Shown here one piece after another: positions 27,587 through 35,394 of a DNA stretch of 56,160 nucleotides (position 1 is the stretch's first letter; the number at the start of each line of letters is the position of its first letter). Source of the DNA: Polyangiaceae bacterium (GTDB lineage Bacteria > Myxococcota_A > Polyangia > Polyangiales > Polyangiaceae). The notes under the pieces are model-generated. The model made no database searches. It saw only the letters and a list, made by a program, of their open reading frames with translations, and was not told where the DNA came from. The position numbers and the translations under genes are program-made. Where the stretch lies: positions 1 to 56,160 of the forward strand of contig JAFGBI010000264.1 of the NCBI GenBank assembly GCA_016933275.1, in the 5' to 3' direction.

Positions 27587-29038
27587 TCAACGGATCGCCA
27601 GGAGGACGATGAGTGCCAGGAGGAGCAGGATGATGGTTCCCAGCAGAAGGAGGAGCGTGCTGCTCGGCCGATCGGGGGCGGCGTTCGCCGGCGGGGGCAG
27701 TTGGGCCGCCGCCGGGGGACGGTTCGCCAGCTTCGGACCGCGCGGCTTGACGCTCGTCCTGGTGGGCCGCGCCGAGGGGCGAGGATGGCCGCTCCGAGAC
27801 CGCTTCGAGGGGCGCAGCGTCGCCGCCAAGGGGTCACCGGCCTGGAGTGTCCACGGGCGGATCGACCGCATGGACTTGCGCTTCCCCTCGATGGCGCCTT
27901 CGTGGTCGACGAAGGTGGGCTCGGACTCGCCGGTCGCGCGGCCGCTCCATCCGGAGGGGGCGGCGACGAGCCCGCTGCCCGCGGTGGGCGTCTGTTCGCG
28001 TTCCACGATCTCCAGGCCCCGGGCGAGCAGCGACAGGGTGCTTGCGCGACTGAGCTTGCGGAGCTCCTCGATCGCGGCTCTCTTCGTGGTACTCAGGCGC
28101 CGCTGTACGAGGTGTGCAATCTCAGGGGCGCCGATCACCTGCTCACGGTCGGCCATCCACTCCTCCAGGGCGAGGCGCATGGCGTTGGCGGTCGGGAAGC
28201 GATTCTCGGCGTCTTGTGCCAGGGCAGTCACGATGATTGCCTCGAGGTCCTTGGGGTAGTTGGGCTTAAGCTCGCTAGGCTTGCGGTACTCCCCCTCGAG
28301 GATCTTGTGCATCGCCTGCGGACCGCTGCCGAAGGGACGGAGCCCGAGGGTCGCGACGTAGAGAACGCAACCGAGTGCGTAGACGTCGGCACGACGATCC
28401 ACGGCCCCACCCACGATCTGCTCGGGCGGGACATACGCGAATTTCCCCTTCACCTCTCCCGTCTTGGTGCGGGAGTGGAGCTGATGCCTCGCCTTCGCGA
28501 TGCCGAAATCCGACACCTTCACCTGGCCCTGCAGCGACAGCAGGATGTTGGGTGGGGAGATGTCGCGGTGCACGATCCCAAGCGGTGCCCCCTCCTGATC
28601 CGTGGCCTCGTGCGCGGCGTGCGCACCAGCGCAAGCGTCGGCGACGATCCGCGCTGCGAGGTGGTACTTCAGCGGGGCGATCTCGGAACCTTTGTGGAGA
28701 AGCCCTGCCAGCGAATCGCCGGCGATCCACTCCATCACCATGAAGATGAGCTCCTCGTGCCGGTCGAGCTCTAGCAGATCGCAGACGTTTGGGTGGTGGA
28801 TGGCGGACGCGACCGTGGCCTCGTCGATCAGCATCCGCGTGTACTCGGAATCGGCTGCGTACTCGGCACGGACGACCTTCAAGGCCACCGTTCGCGACAA
28901 CCCGAGCCTACCGTCGGGCTTGGCAGCCCATACTTCTGCCATTCCGCCGCTGGCGAGCGGGGCGAGGAGTCGGTAACGTCCGATCCGTTCACCAGGGCGC
29001 AGCCGCGAGCTCGTACCTTCTCCGACGGTGTCGTTCAC
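27587..29038 (-). CDS. Tail-anchored Ser/Thr protein kinase
   Basis: 483 residues. Kinase domain about 20-285: GGMAEV loop (31-36), K54, HRDISPPN (D159), DFG (177-179), VPPEQI in place of APE. The Lys of the usual HRDLKPxN is Ser, as in many myxobacterial kinases that remain active. A basic, Pro-rich linker follows, and the protein ends in a single hydrophobic helix (STLLLLLGTIILLLLALIVL, then LAIR), so it is C-terminally anchored with almost nothing outside. Divergent from the next kinase; the 197-bp gap between them must carry both promoters. Confidence 0.92.
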   Translation of the reverse strand: MNDTVGEGTSSRLRPGERIGRYRLLAPLASGGMAEVWAAKPDGRLGLSRTVALKVVRAEYAADSEYTRMLIDEATVASAIHHPNVCDLLELDRHEELIFMVMEWIAGDSLAGLLHKGSEIAPLKYHLAARIVADACAGAHAAHEATDQEGAPLGIVHRDISPPNILLSLQGQVKVSDFGIAKARHQLHSRTKTGEVKGKFAYVPPEQIVGGAVDRRADVYALGCVLYVATLGLRPFGSGPQAMHKILEGEYRKPSELKPNYPKDLEAIIVTALAQDAENRFPTANAMRLALEEWMADREQVIGAPEIAHLVQRRLSTTKRAAIEELRKLSRASTLSLLARGLEIVEREQTPTAGSGLVAAPSGWSGRATGESEPTFVDHEGAIEGKRKSMRSIRPWTLQAGDPLAATLRPSKRSRSGHPRPSARPTRTSVKPRGPKLANRPPAAAQLPPPANAAPDRPSSTLLLLLGTIILLLLALIVLLAIR

Positions 29039-29235
29039 GAGGGTCCCTCCTCGGTGAAGGCCTGCTCCCGGCTACCATGACCTGCGCACCCCGAGGACCG
29101 CAAGGAACGGTCCGTTCCGTGGGTTCCCCCCCGGCATGCAGCGTGGATGCTGTGGAGCGAAGACAGCGTAGACCCCATGAGAAGTGCGGGACCTGGGCGA
29201 GCGTCGGCTGTTTCTGATAGGATATACGTTCGCAA

Positions 29236-30906
29236 GTGACGCCTCCAGAGCAGACTCTCTGTGGAATCGGGCCTGGCGACAGGCTGGGGGACTACCAACT
29301 TCTGGTTCAGGTGGGTACGGGTGGCATGGGGCGGGTGTGGGCGGGGCGCCGGCTGAGTGGGGCCCCGGGTTCGGCGAACCAGCTCGTGGCCATCAAGACC
29401 GGTCTCGGAGACGGGGGGGGTAGTGCGGAATTCACCCGCTTGTTCCTGGACGAGGCGCGTATCGCTTCGCTCATCGATCACGCGAACGTGCTGGCGGTGC
29501 ACGAGCTCGGGGACCAGAACGGGGTCTTATACCTCGTAATGGAATGGTGTGATGGGGCCACCCTTCGCGACGTGCTCGATGCGGTCGCCGACCACCGAAT
29601 ACCGCTCGAGGTGGCGGTGCGCATCGTGGCCGATGTTGCGGCCGGGCTCCACGCTGCCCACGAGCTCGTCGGCGAGGACGGCGAGCCGATGCAGGTCGTG
29701 CATCGCGACGTCTCGCCCCAGAACGTCCTGTTGTGGTCCGCCGGGCACGTCAAGGTGTCGGATTTCGGGGTCGCCAAGGCGCGTGGGCAGCTCCATCGTC
29801 CCACGGAAACTGGTGAGGTGAAGGGAAAGCTCAGCTACATGGCGCCGGAGCAAGTGACCTCACCGCGGATCGATCGCCGTGCGGACGTGTTCGGCTTGGG
29901 CTGCGTGCTCTACGAGGCGACCGTAGGGCAGCGTCCGTATCACGGGGGAGATGCCCTCACGACGCTCTACCAGCTCCTCGAGCGAGACACCGTGACCCCC
30001 CGCTCGATCCGCCCAGACTATCCGGAGGATCTCGAGGCGATGGTCCTTCGCGCCCTTTCGAAGACGCCGGACCAGCGGTACACGACGGCGGACGGCTTCC
30101 GCCAGGCGCTCGAGGAGTGGCTCCATTCGCGACGGGCCATCATCACCGAAACCCAGATCGCCGCGGTAGTCCTGGATGCCGTCGGTGAGACCATCGCCAA
30201 TCGGCGGGCCAGCATCGCAGATGCCATCGCGAACCTCGATACGGATCTGCCGGTGTTCTCGAGTCACCCGCCCGAACCTGGAGTCGACACGAACGAACCC
30301 ACCGTGCGGCCGCTAGATCCCCGGTCGGGAGCTCGACCGACCCGGAGAGGGTCGGTGGGCGCCGGGGCCGATCGGTGGCGGATGGACCGCTGGGCCGTCT
30401 ACGGCCTGACGGTCGGGGCATTGGTGCTCGCAACGGTGGTCGTCCTGGTCGCGGTGCGCCGACCGCAACCCGGCTCGGATGTCCCGAGCTCGACCCAGAT
30501 GACGGCGGCGAGCGAGCGGTCGATCCCCGCCACGGCGTCGACCGCCGGCCCGTCCCCCCCAGCGCCCCGGCAGGCCCTCATCACCATTCGCACCAGCCCG
30601 CCTGGTGCACGGCTCCAGCTCGACGGCGAGACGCGTTCCGAGAACCCGCTGGTCCTTCGCGTCCCGCTCGACGGGTCGAGTCACGTGATCGTTGCCTCCA
30701 AGGCCGGGTATCACGCGGCTACCCAGCGGGTGGTCTACGATGGTGAGAAGGACGTGGAGGTACCGCTCACCAGGATGGTGAGCACCGGTCCGGCCACCAG
30801 GAATCCGGCCATCTCGCCGTCTGTTGGCCGTCCCGCTCCATCGACGGGCGGGATGGTCCGTCCCATCGACACCTCCAACCCGTTCGAGAGAAAGCCCCCG
30901 CCGTGA
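29236..30906 (+). CDS. Transmembrane Ser/Thr protein kinase with PEGA domain
   Basis: 556 residues from a GTG. Kinase motifs: GTGGMGRV (27-34), K54, HRDVSPQN, DFG, YMAPEQV. The kinase half is very similar in layout to its divergent neighbour (both have TGEVKGK before the APE segment), suggesting duplication. A membrane helix near residues 393-415 (AVYGLTVGALVLATVVVLVA) leads to an outer PEGA domain (about 450-520: ALITIRTSPPGARLQLDGET, then LVLRVPLDG). A potential -10 (TAGGAT/GATATA) lies just upstream at about 29218-29226. Its stop overlaps the start of the next gene (GTGA), so the two are coupled. Confidence 0.92.
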   Translation: MTPPEQTLCGIGPGDRLGDYQLLVQVGTGGMGRVWAGRRLSGAPGSANQLVAIKTGLGDGGGSAEFTRLFLDEARIASLIDHANVLAVHELGDQNGVLYLVMEWCDGATLRDVLDAVADHRIPLEVAVRIVADVAAGLHAAHELVGEDGEPMQVVHRDVSPQNVLLWSAGHVKVSDFGVAKARGQLHRPTETGEVKGKLSYMAPEQVTSPRIDRRADVFGLGCVLYEATVGQRPYHGGDALTTLYQLLERDTVTPRSIRPDYPEDLEAMVLRALSKTPDQRYTTADGFRQALEEWLHSRRAIITETQIAAVVLDAVGETIANRRASIADAIANLDTDLPVFSSHPPEPGVDTNEPTVRPLDPRSGARPTRRGSVGAGADRWRMDRWAVYGLTVGALVLATVVVLVAVRRPQPGSDVPSSTQMTAASERSIPATASTAGPSPPAPRQALITIRTSPPGARLQLDGETRSENPLVLRVPLDGSSHVIVASKAGYHAATQRVVYDGEKDVEVPLTRMVSTGPATRNPAISPSVGRPAPSTGGMVRPIDTSNPFERKPPP

Positions 30907-31970
30907 ACCACCGGACTACTGCCGCGGTCTTCCTGGCTGCGAGCCTCGGCGCGCCAGGCCTCGCCGCGCAAGGGGAGGATCCCGCCCGTGGACCCGAGGC
31001 CTCGGGGCGTCCGCTGGCCGCCGCGGAAGATCGGACGGCCGAGGCCGCGAGGCGGTTCGAGCAGGGTCTCTCCTTCTACGGCACGGGAGAGTACCGCCTC
31101 GCCGTCATCGAGTTCGAGCGCGCCTACGAACTCGTTCCCGACTATCGGGTGCTCTATAACATCGGTCAGGTCTGCATGCAGCTCGGGCAGTACGCGCGGG
31201 CTCGGCGTGCGCTCGAGCGCTACCTTGCTCAGGGTGCGGATGAGGTCCCCGGTGAACGGGTTTCCCAGGTCAGGGACGATCTGGACATGTTGGGACAACG
31301 CACCGGTCACATCACGGTCCTGGTCTCCCTCGCGGGCGCGGAGGTCCTGGTGGACGATGAGCGCGTTGGAGTCGCGCCGCTCGCGGAGCCGCTCCTCGTG
31401 GAGGCAGGACGCCACGCCGTAACGGCCCGCTTCGGCGGATCCTCCGCCACACCTGAGCTGGTCACCGTCGCCGGCGGCGATTCCATCTCTGTCGCCATCG
31501 AGATCGTCCCGAGGCAGGTCGAGCAGCCCCCTGGGGAGCCGGAGGTTGCCCCGCTACCCGTCGCTTCGCCGCCTCCACCTCCGGTACGCGACCAGCCCAT
31601 GGTGCATTTGCCGTACTGGTGGGTCGGCTGGGTCGCGACCGGAGGGCTCGCGGCGGGGGCTGCGGTCACCTTCGCCCTGGGGGATGCCGCGGCCAGGGAC
31701 CACCAACGCCTCGAGGAACGGGCAACTACCGAGGACGAGTGGGAGGATTCGGAGCGGCGGGCAGTGAGGCTACTCGATACCTCGACGGGGCTCACCGTGG
31801 GCGCCGCTGTTTCGGGTGGCGTTTCGGCCTATTTCACCGTTCGACGTTTCCGAAAACACCGGGCCACGCCCGATTTCGGCGGCCAGTCGGCGGGTGGCGA
31901 ATCGCGACGGGGATCGTCAACGACGGTCGTTGCAGGACCCACCGGGGTCGCAGTGCTGGGCAGGTTCTGA
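30903..31970 (+). CDS. Secreted TPR protein with PEGA-like region and C-terminal helix
   Basis: 355 residues. Signal peptide (TTAAVFLAASLGAPGLAA), then two or three TPR-like helical pairs (ARRFEQGLSFYGTGEYRLAV, YELVPDYRVLYNIGQVCMQL), then a strand-rich PEGA-like part (ITVLVSLAGAEVLVDDERVG) and two weak hydrophobic segments near residues 240-260 and 295-312. This is a common myxobacterial envelope architecture. Translationally coupled to the PEGA kinase upstream, so it may act as its outer partner or substrate. Function not known. Confidence 0.75.
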   Translation: MNHRTTAAVFLAASLGAPGLAAQGEDPARGPEASGRPLAAAEDRTAEAARRFEQGLSFYGTGEYRLAVIEFERAYELVPDYRVLYNIGQVCMQLGQYARARRALERYLAQGADEVPGERVSQVRDDLDMLGQRTGHITVLVSLAGAEVLVDDERVGVAPLAEPLLVEAGRHAVTARFGGSSATPELVTVAGGDSISVAIEIVPRQVEQPPGEPEVAPLPVASPPPPPVRDQPMVHLPYWWVGWVATGGLAAGAAVTFALGDAAARDHQRLEERATTEDEWEDSERRAVRLLDTSTGLTVGAAVSGGVSAYFTVRRFRKHRATPDFGGQSAGGESRRGSSTTVVAGPTGVAVLGRF

Positions 31971-32134
31971 GAGGCCGCTCGGGTTCCAGGATCGTGAGCG
32001 GTCTTGGCGTGCCCTGCTGATTCCAGGATCGCTGACGTTCTGCCGCCTCTCGCTGCCTCAGGGGGCCAGGTTCGGCTGGGGGAGGCAGGTAGTGGCTGTG
32101 CCCGCCGGCCCCACGGGATAGATTATCGAGTGTA

Positions 32135-33607
32135 TTGCCATCCATTGCACCAAGAAGCTCGCGGAGGGGATCGTTCGAGCTCCTCGTCTATGTGCATCGA
32201 GAGCGCTTCTCGTTCACGCTCCCCGGGGACGGGCTGGTCTCGATTGGCCGCTCCGCAGAAAACGACGTGCGCATCGACCAGCGGAGCGTGTCGCGGCGCC
32301 ACCTCCAGATCCACATCTCGTCGGGTAGGCTAGAGATCGAGGATTTGGACAGTGTGAATGGCACCTTCTTCGTCAGCGAGCATCGCGGTGCTTCGGGGAC
32401 GGAGGGGGTGTCTCCCTCACGGACGGATCGGCGGATCGTCCCACACGTGCGCACGCCGCTCGCGTGTGGGGAGATGGTGCGGGTGGGGAGCGCGTTCCTC
32501 CTGGTGCACCGGCCGAACCCGACCACGCTCAGCGAAGCGTTGCGTGCCACCGCTCCGGTCGGCGGGACGGCAATCGTGGTCGATCCCGAAGTGAAGCGGA
32601 TCTACGAGCTCGGGATTCGCGCGGCGCAGACCGACATCACTGTGCTGCTCCTCGGCGAGACCGGCGTCGGAAAGGAGGTTCTCGCCGAGACGATCCACGC
32701 TCAGTCACCGCGGTCGCAGCAGCCGTTTTTGCGGCTGAACTGCGCGGCCCTGTCGGAAACGCTGCTGGAGAGCGAGCTGTTCGGCTACGAGAGGGGCGCC
32801 TTCACGGGCGCGGTCACCGCGAAGGTGGGACTGCTCGAGTCCACCGACGGTGGGACGGTCTTCCTGGACGAGATCGGGGAGCTGCCGCTCAGCACGCAGG
32901 CGAAGCTCCTGCGGGTCATCGAGGATCACGCGGTTCGCCGCGTCGGGAGCACGCGGGCTCGACGCATCGACGTGCGTTTCATCACGGCAACGAACCGGGA
33001 TCTGCGGCGCGAGGTCAAGCAGGGGCGCTTCCGCGAAGATCTCTACTTTCGCATCAACGGAGTGAAGCTCGAGCTACCTCCCCTACGGATGCGCGCCTCC
33101 GAGATCGAGCCGCTCGCCCGGTTCTTTCTCCACGAGTTCTGCGCGCGCTGCAAGATCCCCGAGCCGAGCCTCTCTCCGACGGCGATCGAGCGAATGCTCC
33201 ACTACTCTTGGCCCGGCAACGTGCGCGAACTCAGGAACGTGATGGAGCGGGCGCCGTTCCTGGTCGGCGAAGGCTACATCCAGGCCGAGCATATCCCGCG
33301 AGAAGAGCGCCCCGCGCCTTCTTCGGGCCTCGCGGACGAGCACGAGTTCGAGGACGACACCGAGCTACACGCCACGGATGCGCCGACCGCCCACCTCGAC
33401 CGGGCCGCGGTGTTCCCTCCGCCCGAGTCGCTCGCTGTACTACACCATTCGTCGGACCGAAACCCCGAGCGCGACCGAGTGCAGCGCGCCCTCGAGGCGT
33501 GCGGAGGGAACCAGACGCGGGCGGCGCGCATGCTGGGGATCTCGCGGCGCACGCTCGTGAACCGCCTGGACGAGTTCAACCTACCCCGTCCCAAGAAGGG
33601 CCCCTGA
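32135..33607 (+). CDS. FHA-domain sigma-54-dependent transcriptional activator
   Basis: 490 residues from a TTG, the only start ahead of the FHA domain in this frame except internal GTGs; the exact start is uncertain. FHA at about 20-125 (SIGRSAENDVRIDQRSVSRR, LDSVNGTFFV). AAA+ domain with Walker A GETGVGKE (about 173), GAFTGA sigma-54 contact loop (about 220), GGTVFLDEIGEL Walker B, and a C-terminal Fis-type helix-turn-helix (CGGNQTRAARMLGISRRTLV). It activates sigma-54 promoters when the FHA domain reads a phosphothreonine, probably placed by one of the nearby kinases. An 11-bp direct repeat TTCCAGGATCG occurs at 31984 and 32021 upstream. Confidence 0.93.
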   Translation: MPSIAPRSSRRGSFELLVYVHRERFSFTLPGDGLVSIGRSAENDVRIDQRSVSRRHLQIHISSGRLEIEDLDSVNGTFFVSEHRGASGTEGVSPSRTDRRIVPHVRTPLACGEMVRVGSAFLLVHRPNPTTLSEALRATAPVGGTAIVVDPEVKRIYELGIRAAQTDITVLLLGETGVGKEVLAETIHAQSPRSQQPFLRLNCAALSETLLESELFGYERGAFTGAVTAKVGLLESTDGGTVFLDEIGELPLSTQAKLLRVIEDHAVRRVGSTRARRIDVRFITATNRDLRREVKQGRFREDLYFRINGVKLELPPLRMRASEIEPLARFFLHEFCARCKIPEPSLSPTAIERMLHYSWPGNVRELRNVMERAPFLVGEGYIQAEHIPREERPAPSSGLADEHEFEDDTELHATDAPTAHLDRAAVFPPPESLAVLHHSSDRNPERDRVQRALEACGGNQTRAARMLGISRRTLVNRLDEFNLPRPKKGP

Positions 33608-33847
33608 GCCTGGGTTTCGCGCCGAGGACGGACGACATGCCGGAATCCGAAGCAGATTTCGAGCCTTATCCGCGTTCGGCGCGCGCAGAGCCGGAGTGGA
33701 GCGAGTGCAGCCTGCTGTATGAGTCCACGGAGGACCACGGCCCGAGCCCAGCGAGGGAGCGCCGGAGGCGCAGTGGACGAGCAGCGCTCCTTCTAGCACG
33801 ACGGGCGCGGAGAAGGCCGAAAGACGCGAGGCGTGCGGCAAGGCGGA

Positions 33848-34008
33848 CTAGAGCACCCACCGCGGGTTGCCAACAGCAGCGGCAGCGCTGGAAACGCGTC
33901 GGTGCGGGGCGAGGACGCGTTCCAGCGCTGCCTCTGGAGCGGGCTGCTGCCGGTTCGGTGCTAGAGGTTGTTGATTTGACGCAGCAATCAACCCGATTGC
34001 TGCTCTAG
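33848..34008 (+). repeat. Composite CTAG-bounded palindromic repeat, copy B
   Basis: Full-length direct copy, 161 bp. CTAG at 33848, 33961 and 34005. The inner stem reads GGCAGCGCTGGAAACGCGTC against GACGCGTTCCAGCGCTGCC, one T shorter than the perfect copy, so it has a one-base bulge. The tail hairpin is GCAGCAATC-AACCC-GATTGCTGC. The left arm is diverged (CTAGAGCACCCACCGCGGGT). It lies 240 bp after the FHA-sigma54 activator. 33608-33847 before it holds no gene I can support. Confidence 0.9.
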
Positions 34009-34355
34009 GAGGTGCGAAATCCAGGCTGAGTCCGAGCCGCTCGTCCTGGGATGGCCCAGTCTCGCCGTCGCGGCCGCCTGTGGGGGCCGCTCGCACGAGA
34101 TGAGAGTCCCCTCAGGCCTCGTCACGAGCCAGGGGGAAGCGCGGTCAGTCCCCGTGCGTATGGTGAACTAGCGACCCTGACCATGAACTCCCGGGACGAG
34201 TGCACCGCCTTGCTCATCCTGCTCGCTGCCGCCCGCGACCGCGAGGCCAAATCCGCGTTCAGCGGGCGTTGCCGCCGCGCCGAACGGAGGATCGTGCCGA
34301 TCGAGCGAAGCCGGATCCCCCGGCCATCGCACCCACGGCGTCGGTTCGGGTCTGG

Positions 34356-34515
34356 CTAGAGCACCGATCAGGTTGCCGAGAGCAACGGCAGCGCTGGAAA
34401 CGCGTCGGTGCGAGGCGAGGACGCGTTTCCAGCGCTGCCTCTGGAGCGGGCTGCTGCCGGTTCGGTGCTCTAGGTTGTTGATCTGACGCAGCAATCAACC
34501 TGATTGCTGCTCCAG
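34356..34515 (+). repeat. Composite CTAG-bounded palindromic repeat, copy C (best-preserved)
   Basis: 160 bp. Terminal arms CTAGAGCACCGA (34356-34367) and TCGGTGCTCTAG (34462-34473) are perfect inverted repeats. Inside is a perfect 20-bp stem, GGCAGCGCTGGAAACGCGTC (34387-34406) and its exact complement (34420-34439), with a 13-nt loop. The tail module ends with GCAGCAATC-AACCT-GATTGCTGC and CCAG (a mutated CTAG) at 34512-34515. The stretch 34009-34355 before it contains only short open frames without homology that I recognise. Confidence 0.92.
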
Positions 34516-34677
34516 GGAGTGTCTTCGAACCGAGCCCGCTGGCAGGACCCGTTGCCAGGAGCCCGACCCCAAGCCCGAGCCTGCTGGCACGACCCGTCGC
34601 CAGGAGCCCAGGACCGCTGGCACGACCCGTTTGCCAGGAGCCGGAGCCCGAACCGGCCCCTGGAAGGCACTCCCTAG
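34512..34677. repeat. Triple-hairpin element with imperfect terminal inverted repeat
   Basis: Bounded by CCAGGGAGTGTCTTCG (34512) and GGAAGGCACTCCCTAG (34662-34677), which pair at 13 of 16 positions and end in CCAG/CTAG. Between them are three copies of a small hairpin CTGGCA-N8/9-TGCCAG at 34539-34558, 34584-34603 (one arm CGCCAG) and 34617-34637, each followed by GAGCC. It shares its left boundary with the end of repeat copy C, so one element appears nested against the other. No open frame inside is convincing. Confidence 0.8.
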
Positions 34678-34678
34678 G

Positions 34679-35053
34679 TCACCGGCTGAGTTCGGTTGGG
34701 CGAGTGCGTCGAATCAGGATCCCCGCGTCTCGCGGCTTGCCAGCGTCGCCTGCGGCCGCATCCGTGGTTGTCGTCGTGCCCGCGTCAACCGGGGTGGCGG
34801 AGGTGGCGGTGCCGGCTGTCGTCGAGGGCGCGGTGTGTACGGTTCGCGCAGGCGCCGTCGCGCTCGGCTCTGCGCTTGCAGATGGCTCGGGGCTGGGTGC
34901 GGGTTCGGGGGTCACCGTAGCCGTCTCGGCCGGCGTGTCCTCCGGGGCTTCCACCGCTTCCTCGTCCTTGTTCCCCTGCTTGCACGCCAAGAGCACTCCG
35001 CCCACCAGCACCGCTGTCAGCAACGTCGACTCAACCTTGGTGCCAAGCTTCAT
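34679..35053 (-). CDS. Small low-complexity lipoprotein
   Basis: 124 residues. The ATG at 35053 is preceded by AGGAGG with six bases spacing, the best ribosome binding site in this region, and this fixes the start. Signal MKLGTKVESTLLTAVLVGGV ends in the lipobox VLLAC (Cys 24). The mature part is KQGNKDEEAVEAPEDTPAET followed by Pro/Ala/Thr/Ser-rich disordered text, ending ILIRRTRPTELSR. Such proteins coat the envelope; no function can be given. The stop is two bases from the CTAG end of the triple-hairpin element, so that element may have trimmed or replaced the original C-terminus. Confidence 0.7.
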   Translation of the reverse strand: MKLGTKVESTLLTAVLVGGVLLACKQGNKDEEAVEAPEDTPAETATVTPEPAPSPEPSASAEPSATAPARTVHTAPSTTAGTATSATPVDAGTTTTTDAAAGDAGKPRDAGILIRRTRPTELSR

Positions 35054-35250
35054 TCCGTGCCTCCTCTCACACCACCAAACGCCAATGACCGCAGCTCGAT
35101 TCGCTCGCTCTCGCCAGTCATTCACGAATGCCCACCCATAACAGAAACCATCCCCGACCGCGAGCCCATCGATCCCGGATCCGGCGCCACCATCCTCCCC
35201 TCGGCGCGCGCCAGGGCACGGCTCCCGACGGAGAGGGGTCGGCGATCGGA

Positions 35251-35394
35251 CGCAGCAATCGACCTGGTGGCTGCGCCGGAGCACCGATCAGGTTGCCGAC
35301 GGCAACGGCAGCGCTGCCTCTCGAGCGGTCTGCTGCCGGTTCGGTGCTCTAGGTTGTTGATTTGACGCAGCAATCAACCTGATTGCTGCTCTAG
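35251..35394 (+). repeat. Composite CTAG-bounded palindromic repeat, copy D
   Basis: Variant copy. It begins with an extra, diverged tail-type hairpin (CGCAGCAATCGACCTGGTGG, ending CTGCGCCGG), then GAGCACCGATCAGGTTGCCG without the long inner stem (about 40 bp missing: GGCAGCGCTGCC is a direct join), then TCGGTGCTCTAG (35341-35352) and a perfect tail hairpin ending CTAG at 35391-35394. That last CTAG contains the TAG stop codon of lepB read on the minus strand. The region 35054-35250 to its left should hold the lipoprotein promoter; nothing else was seen. Confidence 0.9.

Noticed and set aside
34168..34359. Short plus-strand frame starting MNSRDECTALLILLAAARDR between repeat copies B and C
   Set aside because: No ribosome binding site and no recognisable family; it runs to the boundary of repeat copy C and its second half is Arg-rich frame text.
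34584..34640. TGGCAC...TTTGCC resembling a sigma-54 promoter
   Set aside because: The spacing between the GG and GC elements is one or two bases too long, and the motif is part of the repeated CTGGCA/TGCCAG hairpins.
33848..35394. CRISPR array suggested by repeated palindromes
   Set aside because: The repeats are about 160 bp, dispersed over 33 kb, in both orientations and without regular spacers; no cas genes are present.
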